Assembly (NCBI RefSeq): GCF_000688455.1
Contig: NZ_JIAL01000001.1
Coordinates: 2,635,001 to 2,699,000, forward strand
Reading direction: 5' to 3'
Origin: Pseudacidobacterium ailaaui
GTDB taxonomy: Bacteria > Acidobacteriota > Terriglobia > Terriglobales > Acidobacteriaceae
Length of the DNA: 64,000 nt
Part shown: positions 8,140 through 17,140 of the stretch, piece after piece
Numbering within the stretch: the first letter of the stretch is position 1
Layout: every line of letters starts with the position of its first letter
Notes under the pieces: model-generated
The model's input: only the letters and a program-made list of their open reading frames with translations
Told to the model about the DNA's origin: nothing
Database searches by the model: none
Position numbers and translations under genes: made by a program

Positions 8140-8847
8140 TCACAGGTTTACCTCTCTGCCATCGAACCGGAGCAAGGGAGGAACAGGAGATTTTTCCCGC
8201 AGCCGGGTCCTGAACCGGTCTGCTTCTTTCGCGCTCATGCGCACATAACGCTCGTGCATCAGTGCTTTGCGCAGATAGTGCGGGGCATTTTCCAGCCAAC
8301 GAACGCGCGGTCCAGAGGCCTGCTCCAGAGAGACAATGGCGAGCTGGTCAAGGTGCGGCAGCCAGCGCGCCGGTGCTTCTGCAACGCTCCAGGTAACGTC
8401 AATCCAGTCATTGGCAGGAGCCGGAGGCAGCAATTCTGCTCCGCGCTGCAAAAAATGAGGGGTAGCTGATTGGTCCGGCAACACGATCTCTGGTTGGACG
8501 CCACGCTCAAGCATCTCTTCGGCAACGTGGCTGGGCGGACGAAGCAGTCCTACAGACACGGGCCTTTTCCTGCGCAGTTCATTTTTCAGGATGCGGAGCG
8601 CTTCATCGAGATGATTCACCATGAAGTCGCAGAAACCCTGGCGCAGGGCGATTTTGATGCGTTCTGGGTCAGCATCCGCTCCCAGAGAAGCTGCTCCGGC
8701 GATGCTGGCAGCGGCTGCGGTGGCTATGCCGGAAAGGTCCATCTCCCCAAGAAAGACAAGCTGGCCTTCCAGCGAGGGGGCCATGGCGCACAGGGAACAA
8801 AAACGGCCGAAGACTTCCGTAGGAGAGGGTGTGTAGTGGGAATCCAT
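8140..8847 (-). CDS. Urocanase-core-like protein, function unknown
   Basis: A 235-residue protein I do not recognise as a named family, but residues about 28-130 follow the central Rossmann part of urocanate hydratase. From memory, the matching stretches are GADADPERIKIALRQGFCD (56-74; urocanase has VDPERIxRRxETGYxD), NHLDEAL (78-84), PVSVGLL (96-102) and RGVQPEIVLPDQSATP (115-130; urocanase has PDxVTDQTSAHDP). The flanking urocanase domains, including the active-site Cys region, are absent, so catalysis of urocanate hydration is unlikely. It lies 59 bp downstream of the second pseudopilin gene on the same strand and may be co-transcribed with the secretin genes. The homology is my own reading, not a search result. 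Confidence 0.6.
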   Translation of the reverse strand: MDSHYTPSPTEVFGRFCSLCAMAPSLEGQLVFLGEMDLSGIATAAAASIAGAASLGADADPERIKIALRQGFCDFMVNHLDEALRILKNELRRKRPVSVGLLRPPSHVAEEMLERGVQPEIVLPDQSATPHFLQRGAELLPPAPANDWIDVTWSVAEAPARWLPHLDQLAIVSLEQASGPRVRWLENAPHYLRKALMHERYVRMSAKEADRFRTRLREKSPVPPLLRFDGREVNL

Positions 8848-8906
8848 GGGCAGACAGTGCCAGTGTAAATGGCTGATTGCTCCTGAATGGAGGCAAAAGC
8901 GGGCGT

Positions 8907-9308
8907 TTACCAGCTTGAATACGGTTGCCCGTTGCTGCCAATAGCATCCGAGCCGCTGTGGACGTCAGAGATTCCAGGCTCAGTCTGGTCTACAGATTGC
9001 AGGCTGTCATCCATCTGCGTGACCCAGGTGTCTTTGCTGTGAGTCATCGGGTCGACGGGGATTTCCTTAAGGTAACCGTCCTGTACCAGATCGTCGAGGG
9101 ACTGTGGGCCTTTTTCCTTGTCCATGGTGTAGGAATCGATGGCCTGGCGCATGATGTGGAGGTCTTCTTTCAGGACGGCCTCCCGGGCAGAGCGGAGGGA
9201 CTGGAGATAGATGGGAATGGCAATGGACGCGAGTACCCCGATGATCAACATGACGATCATCAGCTCAATCAGCGTAAAGCCCTGTTCCTTTGGCCGCATT
9301 TTTACCAT
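8907..9308 (-). CDS. Type II secretion-like pseudopilin (GspG family)
   Basis: A 133-residue prepilin. A short positively charged leader ends in the prepilin-peptidase motif EQGFTLIELMIVMLIIG, giving one N-terminal hydrophobic helix. The body has the major-pseudopilin pattern (AREAVLKEDLHIMRQAIDSY, SLDDLVQDGYLKEIPVDPMT) and a terminal Trp. The start overlaps the stop of the upstream pseudopilin by 7 bp. Together with that protein and the secretin it suggests a periplasmic pseudopilus feeding an outer-membrane pore; the ATPase and platform genes are not in the window. Confidence 0.88.
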   Translation of the reverse strand: MVKMRPKEQGFTLIELMIVMLIIGVLASIAIPIYLQSLRSAREAVLKEDLHIMRQAIDSYTMDKEKGPQSLDDLVQDGYLKEIPVDPMTHSKDTWVTQMDDSLQSVDQTEPGISDVHSGSDAIGSNGQPYSSW

Positions 9309-9769
9309 GTGTTGTATTTTGTCCCGTCCAGTGCTGTTCCGTCAGATTTCGAGTACACATCAAAGACGTTTTGTCCGCCCCAGGAATCGCTGTTGGGATC
9401 GTCCTGCATGGAGCGTAATCCCCAATCATCCTTGCCGGTCATGGGATCTACCGGAATACGCCGCAAAAAGCGCACTTTTTTCCCCTGCACGTCCACTCCG
9501 TTAACGAGGGTTTCAAGGTCAGGCGGATAGCCGAAGCTGTCCACCTTGGTCTGGAACGCATTGCGGTCCGCGGCATCCTTGTAACGGTCAATGGCATCGC
9601 GCATCATCCAGAGGTCATAACGCAGCTCACGCTCTTTCTGGCGCTTGACTTCAAGCTTCGTGAGCGGGATGGCGGCCGAGGCCAATACGGCAAGGATGGC
9701 GACGGTGACGATCAACTCGACGAGAGTGAGTCCGGCTTCAGGGTTTCGTGCTCTGGTCCTGTACATCAT
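9302..9769 (-). CDS. Type II secretion-like pseudopilin (GspG family)
   Basis: A prepilin of 155 residues with the cleavage motif EAGLTLVELIVTVAILAVL; Leu replaces the usual Phe at +1. The body resembles the downstream pseudopilin (ELRYDLWMMRDAIDRYKDAA, LRRIPVDPMTG, NTW end), so the two are paralogues. Two adjacent ATGs (9769 and 9766) are possible starts; longer in-frame versions add an unlikely leader. It lies between the secretin (upstream) and the second pseudopilin (7-bp overlap). Confidence 0.87.
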   Translation of the reverse strand: MMYRTRARNPEAGLTLVELIVTVAILAVLASAAIPLTKLEVKRQKERELRYDLWMMRDAIDRYKDAADRNAFQTKVDSFGYPPDLETLVNGVDVQGKKVRFLRRIPVDPMTGKDDWGLRSMQDDPNSDSWGGQNVFDVYSKSDGTALDGTKYNTW

Positions 9770-9859
9770 GGTCGGTATTGCGAACCCGCGGCCGGCACAT
9801 CGTTGATGAAGTACCGGCCGAAATCCAGACAGGCGTCCGGGCAAAAGGGATGCGCCATC

Positions 9860-12166
9860 TTATTGCACATGGACGACTGTCTGTGAGCCGACGGCAGGCA
9901 TGGCCTGCTGGGCGCTGTTTCTGACTACGGGCCGAGTGATGGCGATGGATGCGTCCCCAGGCGCTTTTGCCTGGAAGGTGAGCACCACCACGGGGCCGCT
10001 ACCGCTGACGCCGCTTACCCCCGGCGGGCGCGAGGCAGAGATGGCCACGCCTCCATTGCCGTCATCGCGATGCACCAGAGCGACGGCCTGGCCGTCCTTA
10101 CCGAGCAGGCTGCCGTTGTCTACATTGATGAGCGTCAGGCGGGAGTTGTCATACTGCATCTGCATGGGGACAGAAAAGACGTCCTTGCCGCCCTCCAGGT
10201 TGACTGTGACCTGGAAGGTGGAACCGGTCTTCTGCGGAGCGGGTGGCGCAACAAGCTGCAGACTGACGGGAGCGCCAGCATTGGCCTGCTGCTGCATCTG
10301 CTGCAAAGCATTCTGTGCTGCCACTGAGGGCGTCTGCCCGGATACCGTGCCGTCCTGGCTGACAGCAGAGGCTGAGGAAACGGGCCTTGTTGTCTGGGCT
10401 GAAGCGGGAAGACGCCGGATTTCAATGGAATTCATCGTGCCGGAGTCCACGGCCTCTGTATTCAGCGGATTGATCTGTTCGGCGCGGACGATGTGGGGAA
10501 TCACAAGAAAGACAATCTCATCGTCCCGCACCTCCCGCTGCTCGGACCCAAAGATATAGCGCAGGATGGGAAGCTCAGCCAACCCTGGGGTACCGCTCAG
10601 AGACTTGCTTTCCTGGCGCATAAGGATGCCGCCGAGAATGCTGGCTTCGCCTTCCTTGAGGCGGATGGTCTGGTCTACGGAGCGTTGCGTGATAATCGGC
10701 TCGTTGATGCCTCCCAGATTCACGGTGCCGTTTTCCGAGGAGACCTCGATCTTCATTTTGATGGTAACGTCGCGGTCATAGTGCACCGTGGGCTTCATGT
10801 CAATGTTCACGCCCACGTCGAGGTACTGGAACTGGGTGTTGACCAAAGAGCTTACGATGGCGGTCGCAGCCCCGGTCTGGTAAGAGCCGGTGGCCACGGG
10901 GAGTTTTTCGCCAATTTTGAGGACCGCCTGCTGGCCATCGGAGGCGCGCACCCGAGGGTTTTGCAGGAGTTTTGTGTCCGTATCACTGAGCAACAGGTTG
11001 ACCTGTGCCTGGCCAATCGTGACCGCGAAGTTGGTGGCATTCAGGTGGGCCAGGTCATTCAAAGACAAGGTGCCCGTAGAAGAGGTGGTTGTGGTGCCGG
11101 TCGTGGTGCTGGAAGAGGACGATGTCGTGGACTCGTTTGCGTTCGAGGTCTGGAAGTTGATGGACGCTGTCTGCGGAAGCTGGATGCCGATGTTCCGGAT
11201 TTTGTCGCGGTTGACTTCCATCACTGCGACATCAATGACGACTTCAGGTTTGGCCTTATCCAGGTCATTGATGATTTTCTGGGCCAGAAGCAGCTCGTCA
11301 GGTGTTCCGCGCATGATGATGGCATTCTGGCTGGGCACCGCATAGAGGCGCGCCGTGGTAAAGACCTGGCGCAGCGCGGTCTGGATATCGTTGAGGTCCT
11401 GCTGCTGGGCAACGTTGGTCAGGTAGAAAGTCTGGACCGCTTGTTCGTCCAGCTCCGTGCGCTTGCCGCGGTTGTTCTCAGCGACAAAGATGGTGTTGTC
11501 AGTAATCGGGCGCCAGAAGGTGCCGGAGATGGTGCCGATGATCCGCAGCGCATCATAAAGTGAGACATTGGTGAGGTCTACCTGGATCCGTTTTGAGGTG
11601 TACTGCGGGTCAAAGAGCACGTTGATGCCGGCCAGTTTGCCGACCGTCTGGTAGATGACGCGGCTGTCTTCAACCGAGTGGATCGTGATGGGTTCATTGG
11701 AAATGGGCTTGAGCGTGGGTGGGCCGCCCAGTTCACTCAAGGCCGGATTGGCGTTCGGGGACGATGGCATCTCCTGATTGGGCGGAGCATTGATTTTGTC
11801 GCGGGTGGCACGAAGCTCCTGCTGTGCAAGTTCGTTGCCGGGGTCGATTTCGATGGCATGGAGAAACTCGGTGACCGCGCCGGTCATATCGCCCTGGTCC
11901 CGGAGCTTTTCTCCGCGCTTCACATGGGCCGAAGCAGCGGCAAAACGCGTACGCTCGTAGGCGGTTTTATAGCGCAAGTCGGTGGGCTTTTTCTGGAAGG
12001 CCTTGTAATAGTCCTCGTAGGCCGTCTCCACGTCATCGCGAGCCTCGGCATTCTGGCCCTCTTTGAACCAGTGGCTGGCGGACTGTGCGTGTAACGATCT
12101 CCAGGGGCCAAAGAGAAGGAGAAATCCGACCGAAAGAAAGGCCAGTTTGAGGGCGTTATGCTTCAT
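9860..12166 (-). CDS. TPR-secretin-cohesin protein (GspD/PilQ-like outer-membrane secretin)
   Basis: A 768-residue exported protein. In order it has a signal peptide (to about residue 28), TPR-like repeats (30-105: SHWFKEGQNAEARDDVETAY, MTGAVTEFLHAIEIDPGNEL), secretin N-domains (about 160-320: INVLFDPQYTSKRIQVDL, NAIIMRGTPDELLLAQKII), the secretin core (about 400-575: LLSDTDTKLLQNPRV, LGGILMRQESKSLSGTPGL, DDEIVFLVIPHIV) and a C-terminal cohesin-like beta domain (about 650-768). It should form a large gated outer-membrane channel. It is first in a minus-strand unit with two pseudopilins. The cohesin domain is unusual outside clostridial cellulosomes. The start at 12166 gives a proper signal peptide; the earlier in-frame start does not. 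Confidence 0.9.
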   Translation of the reverse strand: MKHNALKLAFLSVGFLLLFGPWRSLHAQSASHWFKEGQNAEARDDVETAYEDYYKAFQKKPTDLRYKTAYERTRFAAASAHVKRGEKLRDQGDMTGAVTEFLHAIEIDPGNELAQQELRATRDKINAPPNQEMPSSPNANPALSELGGPPTLKPISNEPITIHSVEDSRVIYQTVGKLAGINVLFDPQYTSKRIQVDLTNVSLYDALRIIGTISGTFWRPITDNTIFVAENNRGKRTELDEQAVQTFYLTNVAQQQDLNDIQTALRQVFTTARLYAVPSQNAIIMRGTPDELLLAQKIINDLDKAKPEVVIDVAVMEVNRDKIRNIGIQLPQTASINFQTSNANESTTSSSSSTTTGTTTTSSTGTLSLNDLAHLNATNFAVTIGQAQVNLLLSDTDTKLLQNPRVRASDGQQAVLKIGEKLPVATGSYQTGAATAIVSSLVNTQFQYLDVGVNIDMKPTVHYDRDVTIKMKIEVSSENGTVNLGGINEPIITQRSVDQTIRLKEGEASILGGILMRQESKSLSGTPGLAELPILRYIFGSEQREVRDDEIVFLVIPHIVRAEQINPLNTEAVDSGTMNSIEIRRLPASAQTTRPVSSASAVSQDGTVSGQTPSVAAQNALQQMQQQANAGAPVSLQLVAPPAPQKTGSTFQVTVNLEGGKDVFSVPMQMQYDNSRLTLINVDNGSLLGKDGQAVALVHRDDGNGGVAISASRPPGVSGVSGSGPVVVLTFQAKAPGDASIAITRPVVRNSAQQAMPAVGSQTVVHVQ

Positions 12167-12294
12167 GCAACTCCAGCGGAAAGATGTATCGGAAAAGGCG
12201 TATAGTCGTGGCCGATTATAGCATTCCGGCACAGAGGATTCAGGATGACGGACGCGCGCTTCGGGTTGAATCCTGTGCCTTGTAAACTAAGTAT

Positions 12295-12822
12295 ATGGCC
12301 CGTCAGTCCAGTCATCCGGTGGCTCCTGCCCCCTCCCAGAAATCCAAGCCGCGCGACCCGGTGGCTGCCGGCTCGCGGGATGCGGCGCAAAACCGTGCCG
12401 CCGGGCACAACTATTTCCTGCTGGACAAATTTGAAGCAGGAGTTGCGCTGCGCGGCACCGAGGTCAAGTCCATTCGTGAGGGCAAAGCCAATCTTAAGGA
12501 TGCCTATGGCATCATCCAGAACGGCGAGGCCTTTCTGCTGAACGCGCATATCGGCCCTTACTCCCATACCGGATACACGACGCACGACGCACTCCGCACA
12601 CGCAAGTTGCTGCTCCATCGGGACGAGATTCGCAAGCTACAAGGCAAGACGCAGCAGAAGGGATTTACGCTCATCCCCACCCGGCTTTATTTTCGCAACG
12701 GGCGCGTAAAGTGCGAACTGGCCCTGGCCAAGGGCAAACAGGACTGGGACAAACGCGAAACCGAGCGCCGGAGGGAGGCTGATCGCGAGGCGCGGGCAGC
12801 GATGGCGCGGGCCAAACGATAG
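12295..12822 (+). CDS. smpB: SsrA-binding protein SmpB
   Basis: A 175-residue partner of tmRNA in trans-translation (ribosome rescue). Core motifs are HNYFLLDKFEAGVALRGTEVKS, GKANLKDAY, HIGPYSHTGY and the C-terminal basic tail following GKQDWDKRE, which inserts into the mRNA channel. The N-terminal 35 residues are a proline/serine-rich extension absent from typical 150-160 residue SmpB. The tmRNA gene itself is not in the window. Convergent with dnaX. Confidence 0.95.
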   Translation: MARQSSHPVAPAPSQKSKPRDPVAAGSRDAAQNRAAGHNYFLLDKFEAGVALRGTEVKSIREGKANLKDAYGIIQNGEAFLLNAHIGPYSHTGYTTHDALRTRKLLLHRDEIRKLQGKTQQKGFTLIPTRLYFRNGRVKCELALAKGKQDWDKRETERRREADREARAAMARAKR

Positions 12823-12880
12823 GATTTTCCATGCGGGCCGCAGGAAGGGACCTTGAACAGACCTTTCGTGCGACCGAGGG

Positions 12881-14770
12881 CTACTTTTTGTCCCTGAGGT
12901 CGAGGACGCTACGCACCTCTGCCTGAAAGAGCTCCAGCGCCTGCTTGACAAGAGGGTGTTCCATGGCCACAGCCTGGATCGAGCCGCCGGAGGCGCGCCG
13001 GGGGCGCGAGTTTCCGTTGGCGCCGCCCTTTTCTCCGGGAACCACTGAGAGTTTGAGCGGAGCGCTGATGGCGCGCAGAGTATTCCGGACAATCTTTTCT
13101 GCCTCCTGAGTCATGGTCAGCTCGATCATGGTTTTGGTCCGTGTGACCTCGACCTGAACGGTGTCTCCCTGGAGGGTCCAATTGCCCTCATCCAGAAGGA
13201 GAGCGGCGGAGTTGTGTCCTTTTTCTTCCAGGGCCGAGCAGACGGCCTCATGGATGCGGTCCAAATCTGTTTCCGGGGCTGCATCCACTGAGGGAGTGGC
13301 GGCCGGGGCCAGAGCCAGAGTGCCTTCGGTGGTCGCAGCAGGTGTTTCTGAGATGGCAGAAACAGGGGCTTTGAAGGCGGCCTGCGATGTAATTTCCAAA
13401 GGCGTAAGCGCACGGGGAGCGGCAGGCGTTTCGGAGACTGCCGCGGCCGTACTTTCACTGCTCATCTTTCGTTCCCGGTCGGCTTCAAAAGGAGAAATTG
13501 CTGGACGCGATGGGCCGGTGGGACGTGCCGGGGAAGGTGCAGACAGAGTGTGGGTCGGGACGGAGGCGGTCCTTGGCAAGGCGCTGCCGCCTGGCTGTGA
13601 CTTGCTTCCCGAAGGCATCTGGCTGAGGAACTCCTCGACCGGCAGCAGGCGTTGCAGATGGACCAGTTTGACGAGGCCCAGTTCCAGATGGAAGCGCTGC
13701 TCTTGCCGGTAGTTCAGCTCATCGTAAGTGCGCAGCATGACTTGCAGGAAGCGGGTCAGGTCTTCTTCAGAAAAGAGCATTGCCGAGCGTGCTGCGCGGG
13801 CGCGCTCATCGGCAGAGATTTGCAGCAACTCAGAATTTTCGCCTGCGATGCGCGCCATCAGGACGTTTCTGAGATAGCGGACGAACTGACGGGCCAGTGC
13901 TTGCGGGCTGTTTCCGGCATTGAGCAGTGCATGGACCTGGAGAATGACGCCGGAAGTATTGTTTTCGCTGACTGCCTCAAGCAGGCGCTCAAAGACGGTG
14001 TTGGGAACTGTGCCCATCAAATCGCGGATCCGGTCTGCATCCAGGATGGGGCGTCCATTGAGGACCGGAGCGGAGGCAATGGCCTGGTCCATGATGGAAA
14101 GCGCGTCGCGCATGGAGCCGTCACCGGCCTCGGCGAGCAGGGCCAGGGCATCCTCTCCGGCAGCAATGTTTTCCTGCTCGGCGATGGCACGCAATTGGCC
14201 CAGGATGTCCTCAAAGCGGACGGCGTGAAAGCTGAAATGCTGGCAGCGCGAGCGGATGGTCTGAGGGAAGTCCTCTGGCTGCGTCGTTGCCATCATAAAA
14301 ATGACATGCTCGGGCGGCTCTTCAAGGGTCTTGAGAAGAGCATTGAAGGCGGCGTCTGTAATCTGATGGGCCTCGTCGAGGATGTAGATTTTGTACTTGT
14401 CCCGCGCGGGACGGTAGCGGGCGGCATCGCGCAGCTCACGGATTTCGTCGATGCCGCGGTTTGTGGCTGCGTCGATCTCAATTACATCCACGGCGTTGCC
14501 GGCCCGGATTTCCTTGCAGGAATCGCAGACGCCACACGGCTCCGGGGTGGGCCGCTCCGCAGATCCAGCAACAGAGCGGCAATTGAGGGCCATGGCAAGG
14601 ATACGCGCAATGGTGGTTTTGCCGATGCCGCGATGGCCGCTGAAGATGTATCCGTGGGCTATGCGTCCTTGCTCCAGAGCATTGAGCAGGGTGCGGGTGA
14701 CGTGTTCCTGACCGACCACATCAGAGAACCGCTGAGGGCGATATTTTCTTGCTAAGACCTGATACGCCAT
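12881..14770 (-). CDS. dnaX: DNA polymerase III subunits gamma/tau
   Basis: A 629-residue clamp-loader ATPase. It has Walker A GHRGIGKT (45-52), a zinc module with Cys64, 79, 82 and 85, Walker B/DExx LDEAHQ (131-136) and NALLKTLEEPP. The C-terminal third is alanine/proline-rich, as in tau. I see no A-rich slippery sequence that would suggest programmed frameshifting to make gamma. The start MAYQVLARKYRPQRF at 14770 is the family consensus; 20 further in-frame residues upstream are not. Confidence 0.95.
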   Translation of the reverse strand: MAYQVLARKYRPQRFSDVVGQEHVTRTLLNALEQGRIAHGYIFSGHRGIGKTTIARILAMALNCRSVAGSAERPTPEPCGVCDSCKEIRAGNAVDVIEIDAATNRGIDEIRELRDAARYRPARDKYKIYILDEAHQITDAAFNALLKTLEEPPEHVIFMMATTQPEDFPQTIRSRCQHFSFHAVRFEDILGQLRAIAEQENIAAGEDALALLAEAGDGSMRDALSIMDQAIASAPVLNGRPILDADRIRDLMGTVPNTVFERLLEAVSENNTSGVILQVHALLNAGNSPQALARQFVRYLRNVLMARIAGENSELLQISADERARAARSAMLFSEEDLTRFLQVMLRTYDELNYRQEQRFHLELGLVKLVHLQRLLPVEEFLSQMPSGSKSQPGGSALPRTASVPTHTLSAPSPARPTGPSRPAISPFEADRERKMSSESTAAAVSETPAAPRALTPLEITSQAAFKAPVSAISETPAATTEGTLALAPAATPSVDAAPETDLDRIHEAVCSALEEKGHNSAALLLDEGNWTLQGDTVQVEVTRTKTMIELTMTQEAEKIVRNTLRAISAPLKLSVVPGEKGGANGNSRPRRASGGSIQAVAMEHPLVKQALELFQAEVRSVLDLRDKK

Positions 14771-14869
14771 GATGAGTCTGAAAAACGATTGTAATGCTGT
14801 GATGAGGGCCGTGCGTTTGTCCTGACTCAAATTTTACGGAGTTTCTGTCCGGACATGTATTCTGGCTTT

Positions 14870-15202
14870 ATGCTGGATTTTGAGCTTACTCCCTTTCAAC
14901 TGGCCGAAATTCTGAAGCGGCCCGAAAGGGAAAAGACAGTGCTGCTGGATGTGCGGGAACCCGGAGAGTATGCTCTTGCCCGGATTGAAGGCAGCATTCT
15001 CATGCCGATGGGAGAGGTGCCCGGACGAGCACATCGCGAGCTGGATCCGGAAGCACACATCGTAACGATCTGCCATCATGGAGTGCGATCCATGAGTGTT
15101 GCCGTCTGGCTGCGCAACGAGGGGTTTGAGCAGGCGCAGTCCCTGCGCGGCGGCATTGACGCCTGGTCGCGGCTGGTGGATCCGGCTGTGCCGAGGTATT
15201 GA
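14870..15202 (+). CDS. Single-domain rhodanese (sulfurtransferase)
   Basis: A rhodanese domain of about 110 residues with VLLDVREPGEYALARIEGS and the active loop CHHGVRS, where Cys68 is the expected persulfide carrier. It transfers sulfane sulfur to cyanide in vitro; the physiological acceptor is unknown. ATGs at 14855 and 14870 are both possible. It is followed after 4 bp by the VanZ gene. Confidence 0.88.
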   Translation: MLDFELTPFQLAEILKRPEREKTVLLDVREPGEYALARIEGSILMPMGEVPGRAHRELDPEAHIVTICHHGVRSMSVAVWLRNEGFEQAQSLRGGIDAWSRLVDPAVPRY

Positions 15203-15206
15203 TGCT

Positions 15207-15722
15207 ATGAAGAAACCGGCGCTGCGGCTTTTTCTGCACTGGATCCCGGCTATGGCCGGAATCCTGGTCATCGTGGCTGAATCTACCATTTTCTTTGGCG
15301 CCGGCAATACCAGCCGGTGGCTCCTGCCCGTGTGGCAAAGACTTTTTGGACCTGTCGCTCCGGAGCGATGGGAGGTCATTCATTTCTATATCCGCAAAAC
15401 GGGGCATTTTGTGGGATACGGTCTGGTCAGCCTGGGCTTTTTTGAAGGCTGGCGAGCGACATTCTCTCCCGGAAAGGATTGGGCCCGGTTGTTGGTTGCA
15501 GCAGCACTCCCTGCTCTGTTCTCGACTCTGCTGCTTGCCATGTGGGATGAATGGCACCAGTCCTTCCTGCCCGGGCGGACCAGTTCTCCAGTAGACGTAG
15601 GCATTGATTTTTCCGGGGCCGTGATGGCCCATCTAATACTTCTGCTGGTGCTGACTGCGGTCTGGAAGGTCAGGTCATCCCGGGCCAGTGCCTCTTCCGG
15701 AGCAGTGCCGGTTGTGCGTTAA
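15207..15722 (+). CDS. VanZ-like membrane protein
   Basis: A protein of about 171 residues with roughly four transmembrane segments. It has the VanZ-family pattern FYIRKTGHFVGYGLVSLGF and the loop DEWHQSFLPGRTSSPVDVGIDFSG. Family members have been linked to glycopeptide/lipid resistance in a few bacteria, but the general role is not settled. It starts 4 bp after the rhodanese gene, so the two are probably co-transcribed. Confidence 0.85.
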   Translation: MKKPALRLFLHWIPAMAGILVIVAESTIFFGAGNTSRWLLPVWQRLFGPVAPERWEVIHFYIRKTGHFVGYGLVSLGFFEGWRATFSPGKDWARLLVAAALPALFSTLLLAMWDEWHQSFLPGRTSSPVDVGIDFSGAVMAHLILLLVLTAVWKVRSSRASASSGAVPVVR

Positions 15723-15769
15723 ACCAAGAACATTCCGTATACTCATCTGTTCACAAAACAGGAGAGGCC

Positions 15770-17140
15770 ATGCTGACATCTGCTGCATATGCGCGCACCC
15801 ATGCCGCGCGTTTTCTTGAAGAGCTAAAAGCGCTTTTGCGCATTCCTTCGGTTTCCACACTGCCGGAACACAAGGGCGACGTGCGCAAGGCCGCCGAATG
15901 GCTTGCCGCTGAGCTCAAGCGCATCGGAATGGAGAATGTCCGGCTGGTGGAGACCGCCGGTCATCCACTGGTCTATGCGGACTGGCTTCACGCTGAAGGC
16001 AGGCCGACGGCGCTCTGCTATGGACACTACGATGTGCAACCCCCGGACCCGCTGGAGGAGTGGATCTCCCCGCCCTTTGTGCCGACCGAACGCAACGGCA
16101 ATCTCTATGCCCGCGGCGCGGTGGATGACAAAGGGCAAATGTATATGCACCTCAAGGCCCTGGAATCATTGTTTGCTGCCCATCAAGGACGGCTGCCGGT
16201 CAATGTCCGGGTGATTCTGGAGGGAGAAGAGGAGGTCGGAGGGGAGTCGATTGCAAAGTTCATTCGCGAGCATCCTGAGCAATTGAAGGCCGACTTCGCG
16301 CTGGTGTCAGACACAGAGATGTTTGCTCCGGAGCTGCCTACGCTCTGTGTGGGACTGCGCGGTATGATCTACACCGAGATTGAGGCGCGAGGTGCAAAAA
16401 CGGACCTGCATTCCGGCATGTATGGCGGAGCAGCGCCAAATCCTTTTGTGGCATTGGCCCAAATTATTGCGCAACTGAAAGACAAGGACGGACGCATCCT
16501 TATTCCGGGATTTTATGACCGAGTCAAGGCCCCGGATGCGGAGGAACTGAAGGCCTGGAAGAGGCTGCCCTTTGACGAGGAACATTATCGGAAGACGGAA
16601 ATTGGGTCTTTGCAACTGACTGGCGAGTCAGGCTATTCCGTGCTGGAACGGACGTGGGCGCGACCAACGCTGGATGTTCATGGTATGCCGGGAGGCTTCA
16701 CGGGGGCGGGAGCAAAGACGGTCATACCGGCAAAGGCCACAGCGAAGATCTCTATGCGCCTCGTCCCTGAGATGACGCCGCAGGAGGCCTTTTCGCAATA
16801 TAAGCGATACGTAGAGTCGCTGACGCCCGCGGGCATTGAACTGGATGTAAGACTCATCCACGCGGGGGATCCGATTGTCGTCGGTACTGAGAATCCATAC
16901 ATTCAGGCGGCAACCCGGGCGCTCAAGCAGGTCTGGGGCACTGAGGCGGTGTTTGTTCGCTCCGGGGGCTCGATTCCTGTGGTCGGTGATTTTGAGCGTC
17001 ATCTGAAGGTCCCCACCGTGATGATGGGGTTCGGGCTGCCGGATGATAATCTGCACGCGCCGAACGAGAAGTTCCACCTGGCAAACTTTTATCGGGGAAT
17101 TGAATCCATCATTACGTTCTTTGAAGAGCTGGCGAAGTGA
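15770..17140 (+). CDS. M20-family dipeptidase/carboxypeptidase
   Basis: A 456-residue dizinc metallopeptidase of the M20 (DapE/CNDP-like) family. Metal and catalytic residues lie in GHYDVQPP (His86, Asp88), GAVDDKGQ (Asp119/120) and EGEEEVGGES (Glu153-155), with a late His in NLHAPNEKF. A lid/dimerisation domain is inserted at about 190-350 (RGAKTDLHSGMYGG). It probably cleaves dipeptides in the cytoplasm, since no signal peptide is seen. It overlaps mobA by 4 bp (GTGA). Confidence 0.92.
   Translation: MLTSAAYARTHAARFLEELKALLRIPSVSTLPEHKGDVRKAAEWLAAELKRIGMENVRLVETAGHPLVYADWLHAEGRPTALCYGHYDVQPPDPLEEWISPPFVPTERNGNLYARGAVDDKGQMYMHLKALESLFAAHQGRLPVNVRVILEGEEEVGGESIAKFIREHPEQLKADFALVSDTEMFAPELPTLCVGLRGMIYTEIEARGAKTDLHSGMYGGAAPNPFVALAQIIAQLKDKDGRILIPGFYDRVKAPDAEELKAWKRLPFDEEHYRKTEIGSLQLTGESGYSVLERTWARPTLDVHGMPGGFTGAGAKTVIPAKATAKISMRLVPEMTPQEAFSQYKRYVESLTPAGIELDVRLIHAGDPIVVGTENPYIQAATRALKQVWGTEAVFVRSGGSIPVVGDFERHLKVPTVMMGFGLPDDNLHAPNEKFHLANFYRGIESIITFFEELAK

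Noticed and set aside
10493-11563. Long open frame antisense to the secretin gene
   Set aside because: Shadow of the secretin core; low-complexity translation and no ribosome site.
13652-14755. Long open frame antisense to dnaX
   Set aside because: It is the reverse shadow of a conserved gene in GC-rich DNA and shows no protein-family pattern.
12881-14770. Programmed frameshift in dnaX
   Set aside because: No A-rich slippery heptamer with a downstream stem was seen in the tau region.
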